DNA of 39,521 nucleotides from JAPUME01 sp964605715 (GTDB lineage Bacteria > Acidobacteriota > Terriglobia > UBA7540 > JAPUME01), in contig CAZSDV010000014.1 in the NCBI GenBank assembly GCA_964605715.1, forward strand, positions 1-39,521. The letters run 5' to 3'. The notes under the pieces are model-generated. The model was not told where the DNA came from and did not search any database. It saw nothing but the letters and a program-made list of their open reading frames with translations. Shown piece by piece: positions 25,921 to 34,593 of the stretch. The number at the start of each line of letters is the position of its first letter. Position 1 is the first letter of the stretch. Made by a program: the position numbers and the translations under genes.

Positions 25921-26214
25921 AGTAGTCTTTGGTTCCTTGGAAACACATTGCCAAGAGGCACCGTATGATACACTTTGGAGCAGTGAGATCTCAAGCGGGG
26001 GCTTAATTCAAGTTTTTCTAGGGGCCCATGAATGAGCACTTTTACTGATGCAAGGTGAGGGAGATTTTCTATCAGGTTAGCCCGGAGTACTTGGTCTTAA
26101 TGAAATAGGCTGGGTTGAAGAAGGGAGACGCCTGGTTTACAACAAGTTTCTTTAATTTCAATTGATCAGGGTGCCGTTTAGAGTGCATCGGTGCTCGGAC
26201 CTGGATGAAATAAA

Positions 26215-26937
26215 ATGGGACAGCTCGGCATACCAGCAGCTTTTATTGCAGGGGTAATTTCCTTTCTTTCCCCATGCGTGTTGCCCCTAGTGCCTGGTTA
26301 CATGTCCATGATCTCTGGTGCCTCGCTCGAAGAATTAAAGGAGGGCTCAGACGCGGGTCTTCTTGGTCGGGTTTTTAGAAATTCCTTCGCTTTTATTGGT
26401 GGATTTACATTGGTTTTTGTGGTGTTGGGTGCATCGGCTACCTGGGTCGGTCGGGTGCTGCTAGCACAAAAGACAACTTTCAACATTATAGCTGGTATCC
26501 TGATTATTATTTTTGGTGTTCACTTGACAGGTTTGCTTAAAATTCCGTTTCTCTATCGTGAAGTGCGTATTCACTCGCAAAGTTCAAGGCGAGGACTAGC
26601 CGGATCTTTCCTGATGGGTCTGGCATTTGCTTTTGGGTGGACACCATGTATCGGTCCAATTTTGGCCAGTATTTTGGCGATTGCAGCTACACGCGAAAGC
26701 GTTTACCAGGGAATGTTCCTTCTGGGAATCTATTCTTTGGGCCTCGGAATTCCATTTCTGGTTACGAGTTTTGGAGTGGGCCGGTTCCTGAAATTCTACG
26801 CAAGATTCCGTACTAATCTGCGTGCAGCTGAGGTTTTTTCGGGGGTACTTCTGATTGGCATTGGCTTCCTGATCGCGACCAATCGACTAGCAACGCTCTC
26901 TGGCTACCTGTCATTCCTCAATCGGTTCGCTCTTTAA
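26215..26937 (+). CDS. ccdA: CcdA-type thiol-disulfide electron carrier
   Basis: This 240-residue membrane protein with six predicted helices belongs to the CcdA/DsbD transmembrane family. The two redox cysteines are C21 in FLSPCVLPLVPGY and C145 in GWTPCIGPIL, on the first and fourth helices as expected. It passes electrons from cytoplasmic thioredoxin to periplasmic thioredoxin-like proteins for cytochrome c maturation or disulfide repair. The TlpA-like protein and the DsbD N-domain protein encoded just downstream are likely acceptors. It starts at ATG 26215 with only a weak GGA upstream. Confidence 0.93.
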   Translation: MGQLGIPAAFIAGVISFLSPCVLPLVPGYMSMISGASLEELKEGSDAGLLGRVFRNSFAFIGGFTLVFVVLGASATWVGRVLLAQKTTFNIIAGILIIIFGVHLTGLLKIPFLYREVRIHSQSSRRGLAGSFLMGLAFAFGWTPCIGPILASILAIAATRESVYQGMFLLGIYSLGLGIPFLVTSFGVGRFLKFYARFRTNLRAAEVFSGVLLIGIGFLIATNRLATLSGYLSFLNRFAL

Positions 26938-26951
26938 GGGGTAAGGAAAAA

Positions 26952-27758
26952 TTGCATCCTGTACTTTGGAGTTACGGTTCTTTTCGTTTGCCAACCTATG
27001 GCCTACTCCTGGCCATAGGGTTAAGTTTGGGAATCTGGATGATGAGTCGCTTGGGACGTCGAAGAGGTCTGGATTCGGGGCAACTGATTGATTTCAGTAC
27101 CTGGATGATTATCGCAGGCCTTTTGGGTGCTAAGCTTCTGATGATTATTTCGAATGCAGACTTTTATTTTCAGAATCCTGGGCAGATTATTTCATGGGGG
27201 ACCTTGCAGGCCGGGGGTGCATTTTATGGGGGGTTTTTTGCGGCTCTGTTTTTTGCCGTTTACTACATTCGAGTAAATCGAATGCCAATGGGCAAGACTT
27301 TGGATGTTTTTGCTCCTGCCTTAGCCTTGGGGCATGCGGTGGGGAGACTGGGCTGTTTTGCAGCTGGTTGTGACTACGGAAAGCCCACTCAATCAATTTT
27401 GGGAGTGGTATACAGCAACCCTATCAGCCATGACTTGACGGGCGTGCCGCTTGGACTTCAAGTTCATCCGACACAACTTTATGAGGCGGCTGGTAATATA
27501 TTAATTTTTCTTGGATTGCTCCTGGTTCTTCGATGGAAAATAAGAGAGGGGTCTGTTTTTCTTTGGTATCTTCTCTCATACGGAGCGTTACGGTTTACAG
27601 TAGAGATGTTTCGAGGTGATCCGGGGCGGGGGTCGTATTTTGGAGATTTATTTTCACTGCCTCAATTGATGTCGATTGTTGTTGCAGTGACGGCTATTAT
27701 TTTGATGGGGTATCCCTGGGGACGGAGTGCGCAAGGCGTAAATCGTTCCACAGCCTAA
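26952..27758 (+). CDS. lgt: Prolipoprotein diacylglyceryl transferase
   Basis: A 268-residue polytopic inner-membrane enzyme that moves diacylglycerol from phosphatidylglycerol to the lipobox cysteine of prolipoproteins. The Lgt signature GHAVGRLGCFAAGCDYG is at about 127-143. HPTQLYE and a C-terminal arginine-containing RFTVEMFRGD block are also conserved. The TTG start at 26952 is supported by AAGGA just upstream and by the conserved opening MHPVLWSYGSFRLPTYG. It lies 14 bases after ccdA. Its clients in this window would include the secretin, one phosphodiesterase and the oligopeptidase. Confidence 0.95.
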   Translation: MHPVLWSYGSFRLPTYGLLLAIGLSLGIWMMSRLGRRRGLDSGQLIDFSTWMIIAGLLGAKLLMIISNADFYFQNPGQIISWGTLQAGGAFYGGFFAALFFAVYYIRVNRMPMGKTLDVFAPALALGHAVGRLGCFAAGCDYGKPTQSILGVVYSNPISHDLTGVPLGLQVHPTQLYEAAGNILIFLGLLLVLRWKIREGSVFLWYLLSYGALRFTVEMFRGDPGRGSYFGDLFSLPQLMSIVVAVTAIILMGYPWGRSAQGVNRSTA

Positions 27759-27770
27759 GGAGAGGTTGGT

Positions 27771-28580
27771 GTGCAGAAAAGGAAACTCTTTGTTGGCCTA
27801 GTACTTTCAGTGGCATTGGTGATAGGGCTTTATTTCTTGAACCGGCACTGGGTTACGCCTGTTGACCGGAACGTCTCAAGTGGAAGTGAATATCCCATGG
27901 CTCCCCTTTTTACTCTCCCTGGCTTAATGGGGGAAGACCTAAGCCTTGCCGATTACAAGGGAAGAGTAGTGTTGCTTAACTTTTGGGCAACCTGGTGCGG
28001 TCCTTGCCGGGAAGAGATCCCTGACTTTGTAAAGCTAGTTGAGAATTATGGGAACCGGGGGTTCATCATTTTAGGTATTTCCATGGATGATGGGCCCGAG
28101 CCGGTACATGATTTTTACAAGGAATTTAAGATGAACTACCCTGTGGCGATGGGTAGTGCTCAAGTGAGTCAGCTGTACGGTGGTGTCTTTGGGATCCCGA
28201 CTAGCTTCCTGATTGGGAGGGACGGGCGTATCTATTCCCGCCATGTGGGGCTTGTTCCTCTGTCGGTTATCGAGGGTGAAATTAACGAACTACTAGCACA
28301 TGATGGGCAGGAAGTATTGGGGGAATTTCGTTCCGTTAGTGGTAATGAGGGGGCTAACTCAGAGTCCCTTGATCTTGGGCACGTCGATGTTGCTCATTCC
28401 GAAGTTCCCGGTGTTGATCTGGCTGGCTTGAGCGGAGAACAAAAAGAGATTTTTAGGTCTGAGCTGGCCAAAGAAGACTGTACCTGCAAATGCGGGCTGA
28501 ATCTGTTGAAGTGTCGTGTCGACGACACTTCTTGCAGTGTAAGTCTAGTATTGGCAAAACAGAAGCTTGATAACTTGTAG
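27771..28580 (+). CDS. TlpA/ResA-like thioredoxin with Cys-rich C-terminal tail
   Basis: A 269-residue protein anchored by an N-terminal membrane helix (about 7-24) with a periplasmic thioredoxin fold. The active site is FWATWCGPC (C76, C79), with the cis-proline loop in GIPTSFLIG. AAGGAG precedes the GTG start at 27771. Residues ~185-269 are an extension, with a helix (LSGEQKEIFRSELAKE) and five cysteines at 237, 239, 241, 248 and 255 in a CxCxC-x6-C-x6-C array. That array looks metal-binding or redox active. It should take electrons from CcdA. The extension is not part of ordinary TlpA or ResA. Confidence 0.88.
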   Translation: MQKRKLFVGLVLSVALVIGLYFLNRHWVTPVDRNVSSGSEYPMAPLFTLPGLMGEDLSLADYKGRVVLLNFWATWCGPCREEIPDFVKLVENYGNRGFIILGISMDDGPEPVHDFYKEFKMNYPVAMGSAQVSQLYGGVFGIPTSFLIGRDGRIYSRHVGLVPLSVIEGEINELLAHDGQEVLGEFRSVSGNEGANSESLDLGHVDVAHSEVPGVDLAGLSGEQKEIFRSELAKEDCTCKCGLNLLKCRVDDTSCSVSLVLAKQKLDNL

Positions 28581-28642
28581 GTTATCTGAGGGCTGAGAGT
28601 ATGGTCCGTTTCCTTTATTGAAGCCTCCAGTATATAGACGAC

Positions 28643-29176
28643 ATGAGAAAGATACTCGTACTCCTTATTTTTTCCCTTCCAATTATTGCGGGCGCCCAAT
28701 TTGCCCGAAAGGACTTGGTAAGGGTCCGGACCATGACAGCAACGAATGCTGTTCACCCTGGTTCGGAGGTTAAAGTTGTAATTGCTGCGGAAATCACTAA
28801 AGGTTTTCATATTAATGATCATCAGCCTACGCTTGATTACTTGATTTCTACCAAGCTTACTTGGGATTTGCACCCTGCTATCTTTCCTGGCAAGATGTTC
28901 TATCCAGCTGGAGAGATGAAGACTTTCCAATTTTCCAAAAGTAAACTTTCTGTTTATGAAGGAACGCTGTTAATTGGTGGTTCCATTAAAGTAAGCTTGG
29001 GTCTCATGCCCGGCGACCATAGGCTCCAAGGCAACCTGCTTTATCAGGCGTGCAATGAGACAGCGTGCTTTCCTCCCACCCGAGTCCCTGTAGGGGTAAA
29101 ATTCCGAGTTGTACCCAGTGATGTACATCTGAAGCGCCTGCATACCAATATCTTTAGTCAGGTGGAATTTAAATGA
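28643..29176 (+). CDS. Free-standing DsbD N-terminal (alpha) domain protein
   Basis: A 177-residue secreted protein: signal peptide MRKILVLLIFSLPIIAGA, then an immunoglobulin-like domain. HINDHQPTLDYLISTKLTW, YPAGEMKTFQF and LLYQACNETACFPPTRVPV match the N-terminal domain of DsbD, with the redox cysteine pair in ACNETAC. In DsbD this domain relays electrons from the membrane or thioredoxin domains to substrates. Here it stands alone after CcdA, Lgt and the TlpA-like protein, so it probably completes a split DsbD. No clear ribosome site is seen. It is the last clear gene of this operon. Confidence 0.85.
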   Translation: MRKILVLLIFSLPIIAGAQFARKDLVRVRTMTATNAVHPGSEVKVVIAAEITKGFHINDHQPTLDYLISTKLTWDLHPAIFPGKMFYPAGEMKTFQFSKSKLSVYEGTLLIGGSIKVSLGLMPGDHRLQGNLLYQACNETACFPPTRVPVGVKFRVVPSDVHLKRLHTNIFSQVEFK

Positions 29177-29509
29177 CTAAAGAGTCAGCCCTTCAGCATG
29201 ACCATTTTGAGCCCATTTAGAGTTTTGAATAAATGCAAATTATTGTTGCGATTAAATACGGAGCCATGTGCTTACAGGTGTGCCCAAACGATGACATGTT
29301 GCCCGTTGGAAGAATCTACCTGTGAGACTTGTGGAAAATTGGCACTTGGTGTTATAGCTGAGGTGAAAACTATGCCCTTGCCAGAATAATCCCTTCTGAA
29401 CGTGCCTTGCTGCAATCCCTCCTTACCCTCCGGAGTAAACTGCAGGGTATTATTGGGCAGACCAAGGCTTGAAATTTCCTACTGTTCTGGTTGAGTGGAT
29501 AAGGGTTTT
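29177..29509. other. 333-base region with no secure gene
   Basis: This lies between the convergent DsbD-domain and PHP-phosphatase genes. A cysteine-rich frame (29198-29389, with TCCPLEESTCETCGKL) and, in another frame near 29384-29475, SERALLQSLLTLRSKLQGI look somewhat protein-like. They are not in one phase and I recognise neither. The most likely explanation is a decayed small gene or chance. No convincing terminator is present. Confidence 0.4.
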
Positions 29510-30298
29510 CTAGTAACGATTTTTAGAAAAGATGCGAGAAAACCAGTTAAGTTTTCTAGGTTTTTGGAAATTTTCTGGCGATTGATTGAGGATGACATCC
29601 TTTCCTTCCAGTATGGCCTGTGGGTGCTTGCGGAAAAGTTCATCAACTAACGTTTCGCCATATTCAGTCTTGATAATGCTGAAACATTGAGAAAGAAGTG
29701 GGGGCCGTGAATCTACGTTGTGGGCATCACTTGCGATCACATGGACAAGATTGTGTTCGAGTAGCTGTCTTGATAATCGTTTTGCCTTTGACCCGAATCT
29801 TCCTGTTAGGGATTGTGCAGTGACTTGGATGAGGCAGCCGGAATTTACCCAATCAAATACGAGTTGAGGGTGTCGCTGGATAACTTGGTTTCTCTCTGGA
29901 TGTGTAATAACAGGGATAATGCCAATTGAAAGCAACTCGAAAAACACCTGCTGTATAGTTTGAGGAATAACATAGGAGTCGAATTCAACCAGGAGATAAT
30001 TTTTGTGATTAATAGTGAAAGGGACGGGATTCTGGAGAGCCTCCTGGATATTTTCATAAGAGAGATGAAAATCGCACCCGGAAAGAATCTTGGGAGTATC
30101 TCCAACATGCGATTGGAGTTCGGCAATTTTTTCCTTATTTTTTTCAGGGAGAAAAATATACTGACTATTTGAGTGAGGTGTCGCAACGATATGAGTTGTT
30201 CCGTCGGTGGCAGCCATATGGCACATCTTGATTGATTGCTCAAGAGACCGTGCCCCGTCATCAACTCCGTAAAGTATGTGTGAGTGAAGATCAATCAT
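29510..30298 (-). CDS. PHP-family phosphatase (CpsB/YwqE-type tyrosine-protein phosphatase)
   Basis: A 262-residue metal-dependent PHP phosphoesterase if it starts at ATG 30298 with MIDLHSHILYGVDDG, the family opening. A longer frame to 30433 adds 45 non-conserved residues. Metal ligands are in DLHSH (D3, H5, H7), the ATPHS loop, ITHPERN and ASDAHN. This family dephosphorylates bacterial tyrosine kinases (Wzc/CpsD type) that control capsule or exopolysaccharide. No such kinase is in the window. The start has no clear ribosome site. A nucleotide or histidinol phosphatase role is less likely. Confidence 0.87.
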   Translation of the reverse strand: MIDLHSHILYGVDDGARSLEQSIKMCHMAATDGTTHIVATPHSNSQYIFLPEKNKEKIAELQSHVGDTPKILSGCDFHLSYENIQEALQNPVPFTINHKNYLLVEFDSYVIPQTIQQVFFELLSIGIIPVITHPERNQVIQRHPQLVFDWVNSGCLIQVTAQSLTGRFGSKAKRLSRQLLEHNLVHVIASDAHNVDSRPPLLSQCFSIIKTEYGETLVDELFRKHPQAILEGKDVILNQSPENFQKPRKLNWFSRIFSKNRY

Positions 30299-30357
30299 AG
30301 GTTCGATTATTTTAGGCTGGGAAATTCTGCCGGTTGTCGCCCGAGACTGAATTAGTA

Positions 30358-30373
30358 AAGCCTTATCAGGCTT
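30358..30373 (-). terminator. Short hairpin, possible weak terminator
   Basis: AAGCCT and AGGCTT flank a four-base loop, about 130 bases after the secreted-protein gene on the minus strand. It is followed there by TACTAATT, a poor T-tract. Only the stem is clear. Confidence 0.25.
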
Positions 30374-30439
30374 CTGAGTAACTTGACTGGATCTATTAAG
30401 GGCGGGGTACTCGGAAGCAACCTCGGAACGCACTCACCT

Positions 30440-30497
30440 CCCGGACCGGCCTGCGGAGGCCGCGGAAGGGGATTAACGGTACTCCGCCGAAAGGGCG
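30440..30497. other. GC-rich patch with hairpins
   Basis: A stretch clearly richer in GC than its surroundings. It contains a 6-bp perfect hairpin (30447-30462, CGGCCT/AGGCCG) and, nearby, CGCC/GGCG around a five-base loop. There is no T-tract after either. It may be a structured RNA end, a repeat element or a chance patch. Confidence 0.3.
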
Positions 30498-30504
30498 AAG
30501 AGGG

Positions 30505-30957
30505 TTATGTTTCGCTATCGTTCTGTGGAAGCGCGATCCCTTCAATTACTGACTTGGCATCCTTTGGAGAGCGGGCATCCTTTACTAAATCCCGCCATCC
30601 CTTCACCTGCTCCACCTGCTTACCGGATCTTTCATGTTTTGCTTCTAACTCTCTAGCCAATTTCTTAGGTGTTGTAGGTTCCTGGGCCATCCTTTTATAG
30701 CAATCCCGTGTGTCAGCGTAGGCACCTATCCAAAACGTCAGAAAATTCTGAACTTGTTTTCGGTGATAGTTGCGCTCAAACTGGGAAATATTTTCCTGCT
30801 TGATTTTGCCCAGTAATTCCGACATCTGCCCGTGGTAATAAGTGACCATCCCTTCTTCATCGATGCATGGAGGAGGAAGTTCTTCTTGCTTCTTTTTCTT
30901 TGCGTCACCCAGACCCGCATTTGCCAGGACCAGGAGCAATACTAAGGCATATCTCAT
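30505..30957 (-). CDS. Secreted protein of unknown function
   Basis: A 150-residue protein. An N-terminal signal peptide (MRYALVLLLVLANAGLGDA) is followed by a lysine-rich segment, PPPCIDEEG, and mostly helical sequence (MSELLGKIKQENISQFERNYHRK, LTFWIGAYADTRDCYKRM). Two cysteines, near residues 31 and 86, may pair. The C-terminal third is highly charged. I do not recognise the family. It is divergent from the LytTR regulator across 188 bases, which contain the 10-base palindrome ATGGTACCAT. Confidence 0.65.
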   Translation of the reverse strand: MRYALVLLLVLANAGLGDAKKKKQEELPPPCIDEEGMVTYYHGQMSELLGKIKQENISQFERNYHRKQVQNFLTFWIGAYADTRDCYKRMAQEPTTPKKLARELEAKHERSGKQVEQVKGWRDLVKDARSPKDAKSVIEGIALPQNDSET

Positions 30958-31145
30958 AGCTTGTCCCCCTGTTGACCCCGCTTAGATTTCAACTGGGAAG
31001 TTCAACGGAGCCGGTTTTAAGGACGGAATGTTCCCGCTAATGGTACCATAAACACAGTCATGGCCCTTGAAATATTAAAAGAGAGATTTCTGGACCTCCA
31101 CATATTCTGTTTTATCGGTAAAGTTGTTCTTAAGGATGTCAGATT

Positions 31146-31919
31146 ATGAAAATTCGCACGTTAATTGCGGATGATGAGCGCCCAGCGCGTGAAGAGCTAT
31201 GTTTCTTGCTCAAAAGATTCCCGGAAATTAATGTCATTGGGCAGGCTAAGAACGGCCTAGAAGCAGTTCAAATGGTTCGGGAGAAATCGCCACAGGTTGT
31301 CTTTCTGGATGTGCAGATGCCAGGGCTTGATGGGTTGGGAGTTGTTCGCCGCCTAATCGAGAAGAAGGTAAGCCTCCCCTTGTTTGTTTTTGCTACTGCC
31401 TTTGACAGCTACGCGGTCCGAGCTTTCGAGGTGAACGCACTTGATTATCTTTTAAAACCCATTGCCAAGTCTCGCCTGGTCAAAGTCATAGGGAGAATTC
31501 GCCAATCTATGGAGGGCAGCTACTCTACCCAGGAAAAGTTAGATCGCCTAGTCCGCCTAGTCCAGAAAACTCCTTCCTCCTCGAGACCAAAGCTCATGGT
31601 TAAAAGCGCGGGTCGCATGCTCTTAATTGGTTCTGATGATCTTGTATTCGCTACAATTAAGGGTGGAGTGATCACCATCCATACTCGGGATATGGAGGGT
31701 CAATCTAACTGTCGTACCGTTGAAGAATTACAGGCAACTCTTGATTCTTCGGACTTTTGGCGTGTACATCGCTCTTTCTTGGTTAATATTAATCGTATAA
31801 AGGAAGTAATACCGTGGTTCAAGAGTTCCTACCAGCTTCGCATGGATGATCGTGCCCAAACTGAAATCCCTGTCAGTCGTGCCCAAACTCGGAAGCTACG
31901 CGAACTCTTCAACCTCTAG
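31146..31919 (+). CDS. LytTR-family response regulator
   Basis: A 257-residue two-domain regulator. The receiver domain (about 3-120) has the acidic pair D9/D10, phospho-acceptor D55 in VVFLDVQMPGLDG, the threonine in FATAF and the lysine in YLLKPI. The C-terminal LytTR DNA-binding domain (about 155-255) includes DLVFATIKGGVITIHT, FWRVHRSFLVNINRIKEV and the final VSRAQTRKLRELF. It resembles AlgR/LytR/BtsR regulators that act with membrane histidine kinases of the LytS or His_kinase type. No kinase gene is in the window, so it is an orphan here. GGA lies about 10 bases before the start. Confidence 0.93.
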   Translation: MKIRTLIADDERPAREELCFLLKRFPEINVIGQAKNGLEAVQMVREKSPQVVFLDVQMPGLDGLGVVRRLIEKKVSLPLFVFATAFDSYAVRAFEVNALDYLLKPIAKSRLVKVIGRIRQSMEGSYSTQEKLDRLVRLVQKTPSSSRPKLMVKSAGRMLLIGSDDLVFATIKGGVITIHTRDMEGQSNCRTVEELQATLDSSDFWRVHRSFLVNINRIKEVIPWFKSSYQLRMDDRAQTEIPVSRAQTRKLRELFNL

Positions 31920-31962
31920 CTAGGCCTTTTTTAGTATCGAAGGTACTTTCCTGCTAGGACTT

Positions 31963-33489
31963 TTATTTCTCAATGTCTTCGAAGTATTCCTGGATTGCAT
32001 CTACCAGTCCTGAAATGGTGGACTGGGTGGGTTGTATATCTACCCGGAACCCTAATTTTTTAAGAGTGGCGGATGTGATTGGCCCAATGGAGGCAACAGT
32101 GACATTATTCAGCAGACTTTGGGCGTCCGTTTTCCCAAGCAAAGAAACAAAGTTTTTTGCTGTAGAAGAACTGGTAAAAGTAATCAAGGAGGGAGAGGGA
32201 TTGAACAGTCCTTTTACGTGCTCTATTGATAGCCTCGGAGTAATTGTGTGATAGGCCTCAACTACTTCAACTTGGGCTCCGCGCTTGCGAAGGGTTTCCG
32301 GAAGAATGTCGCGAGCCACGCGGGCGCGCGGAATCAAGAAAGTTTTCCCTTGGATGGAATCTGCTCTTAAAACGTCAAGCAATCCTTCTGCTGCATACTC
32401 ATCGACAGGCACAAAATCCGCGCGAATTTGGAATTTTTCTAACTCTGAAGCCGTGCCGGGACCAATAGCGCCGATCTTAATGTTTTGGAGTGCCCGCGCA
32501 TCTCGACCATGCAAAGTAAGTCGAGAAAAGAAATTCCTGACTCCATGGACCGAAGTTACCAGTAGATATTGAAATTGCTGAAGTCGACCGATGGCTTCGT
32601 CCAGTGGCTGCCAGGATTTAGGTGGACGAATCTCAATGGTAGGAATTGAGACTACCTGTGCTCCAAGTTTTGCCAAAGCATCACTCAGAATTTTAGCCTG
32701 TTCGCGCGCACGCGTTATGATGATCCGTTGTCCAAATAATGGAAGGTTTTCGAACCAGTTCAATTTTTCTCTTAGGCGCACGACTTCACCCACTACAATT
32801 ATTACCGGGGGACCAAGCGAGGAAGCCCTTTTGGAAATATTATGGAGTTTACCACTTATAACTTCCTGCTCGGGTCGTGTTCCCCACCGAATAACGGTTG
32901 TGGGAGCTTCTCGATTACGACCGTTAGCTATGAGTGCAGAGGTAATTTCAGGGAGATTTTTGGACCCCATAAAAAACACCAATGTGTCAGTTCCTGGTGC
33001 AAATCTCTTCCAATCGACCGAGGATAAAAGCTTTTGTTCGTCTTCGTGTCCAGTGATGAAGGTTACAGTGGAACCAAAAAGACGGTGCGTGAGTGGGATT
33101 CCGGCATAGGCTGGAACTGAGTATCCAGACGAGACACCTGAGATTACTTCCCACTTGATGCCGGCCTTTCTAAGCGCCTCAGCCTCCTCGCCTCCTCGCC
33201 CAAAGACGAATGGGTCTCCACCTTTCAAGCGAACGACGTTCATCCCGTCTTGTGCTTGACTGACAAGAAGCTGGTTAATCTCATCCTGAGATATGTGGTT
33301 GCCTCCTTTCTGTTTACCAACAAAGATGGTTTTTGCACCCGGTGCGGCATGGGCCAAGAGCTCTGGGTTTGCAAGAAAGTCATAGACAATGCAATCGGCT
33401 CGCTCTAGGGCAGCCTTACCTTTGAGTGTCAGAAGTCCTGGATCACCAGGGCCTGCGCCTACCAGATAAACTTTGCCAATCTTTTCCAT
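31963..33489 (-). CDS. cobA-hemD: Fused uroporphyrinogen-III C-methyltransferase and uroporphyrinogen-III synthase
   Basis: A 508-residue fusion. Residues ~1-245 are the SAM-dependent methyltransferase (SUMT): VGAGPGDPGLLTLKG opening, VRLKGGDPFVFGRGGEEAE and the GVSSGYSVPAYAGIPLTHR block. Residues ~255-500 are uroporphyrinogen-III synthase: ARVARDILPETLRKRGAQVEVVEAY, TFTSSSTAKNF and the ASIGPITSATLKKLG end. It closes hydroxymethylbilane to uroporphyrinogen III and can methylate it to precorrin-2, the branch to siroheme or B12. It follows hemC in the operon, as in many bacteria. Both halves look complete. Confidence 0.94.
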   Translation of the reverse strand: MEKIGKVYLVGAGPGDPGLLTLKGKAALERADCIVYDFLANPELLAHAAPGAKTIFVGKQKGGNHISQDEINQLLVSQAQDGMNVVRLKGGDPFVFGRGGEEAEALRKAGIKWEVISGVSSGYSVPAYAGIPLTHRLFGSTVTFITGHEDEQKLLSSVDWKRFAPGTDTLVFFMGSKNLPEITSALIANGRNREAPTTVIRWGTRPEQEVISGKLHNISKRASSLGPPVIIVVGEVVRLREKLNWFENLPLFGQRIIITRAREQAKILSDALAKLGAQVVSIPTIEIRPPKSWQPLDEAIGRLQQFQYLLVTSVHGVRNFFSRLTLHGRDARALQNIKIGAIGPGTASELEKFQIRADFVPVDEYAAEGLLDVLRADSIQGKTFLIPRARVARDILPETLRKRGAQVEVVEAYHTITPRLSIEHVKGLFNPSPSLITFTSSSTAKNFVSLLGKTDAQSLLNNVTVASIGPITSATLKKLGFRVDIQPTQSTISGLVDAIQEYFEDIEK

Positions 33490-33640
33490 TTGGAACGACA
33501 GGAGCCCCTATGTAGAACTCTAAGTGGAGAGGCAATATTTAATCCCAGAAACCAATATTATTGCAGGTTAGAATGCATCTGAGGGAATTGCCAAACCCAA
33601 CATAAATTCAGTTGCAGTCCACGATACTCAACCAAACGCA

Positions 33641-34550
33641 CTATTTAAGAAATGCTCCTGCTCCTTTTGTCAGAAATTTTTCCGCCAGCTGTGTTCCCAC
33701 ATCTTCGGGCGACTTGGCTGGACCATCTTCAGTGTCGCGCATTAGACGCTTGCCATTTTCATCTGCGACGATTCCTCGTAGATAGATTTTATCATTTTGA
33801 AGTGTGGCATATGCTGCAATAGGTGCTTGACATCCTCCACCTAGCCTTCTAAGAAAAGATCGTTCCGCTTGCGCGATGATTCGTGTCTGTGCGTGGTCAA
33901 GCATTCGGACCTTTTGTCTAATTTCCTCCTTATCTTTTCGCACTTCAACTGCAATTACTCCTTGTCCAACAGCAGGACAGACCTCTTCTGGTGAAAAATA
34001 TTCCGTAATGCAATCTTTAAGTCCTAGACGATGGATACCAGCTGCTGCTACTACTAGCGCATCGCATTCCNNNNNNNNNNCGCGTGTCTAAGTTGCCGCG
34101 AATGTTAGAAAATTCTAAATCAGGGCGGAGGTCTTTCAATTGGGATTGCCGTCGCAGGCTACTGGTACCGATTAAGGCATTTCGGGGAAGTTCGGAAAAT
34201 GTCTTATTTTCAGGACTGATTAGTACATCACGAGGGTCTTCTCGTTCCAGAAGTGCTGCCACCATTAACCTCTCGGGTTGGTCGTTTGGGAGATCTTTAA
34301 AGCTGTGCACAGCCAGGTCTGCTCCATCTCCCAGAAGGGCTTCCTCAATTTCCTTTATAAAGAGACCTTTTGTTCCTGATCGGGTAAGGGAAAGCTCCGG
34401 GTGTTTGTCGCCAGTGGTTTTGACGATGCGGATCTCTGTGCGGATTTGACAGATTTCCTCTAGGCGCAATTTCACCAAATTTGATTGCCAAAGAGCCAGT
34501 GGACTGTTGCGACTGGCAATAATAAGCTCGTTGAGTTTATCTATGTTCAC
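33641..34550 (-). CDS. hemC: Hydroxymethylbilane synthase (porphobilinogen deaminase), interrupted by assembly gap
   Basis: HemC joins four porphobilinogen units into hydroxymethylbilane. It starts at GTG 34550. The N part has IASRNSPLALWQS, TTGDKHPELSL, KGLFIKEIEEALL, DLAVHSFKDLP and GTSSLRRQ up to NIRGNLDTR. After the 10-N gap the protein continues in another frame as ECDALVVAAAGIHRLGL, YFSPEEVCPAVGQG and ERSFLRRLGGGCQAPIAAYA. The last block holds the dipyrromethane-cofactor cysteine. The apparent frame change is due only to the gap; about seven codons (the usual LRKLDEG region) are missing. The gene is therefore probably intact. Confidence 0.93.
34071..34080. other. Assembly gap (10 N) inside hemC
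   Basis: Between the DTR and ECDALVVAA residues of HemC, other family members have about seven residues. That implies roughly 21 missing bases where the assembly shows ten N. Confidence 0.93.
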
Positions 34551-34593
34551 AAACCTCTCAACAGGAAGAGGGATTGGACATCAGAGCTAAAAA

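Noticed and set aside
30420..30470. Resemblance of the minus strand to the signal recognition particle RNA core
   Set aside because: Only GGTCCGG and AGG match; the conserved GGAAGCAGC part is missing.
32591..33109. A 172-residue plus-strand reading frame
   Set aside because: It is antisense to the cobA-hemD fusion, whose motifs are complete.
34017..34091. The C-terminal stretch MRCASSSSSWYPSSRT read through the hemC gap
   Set aside because: This is the wrong frame after the gap; the next frame gives the conserved HemC sequence.
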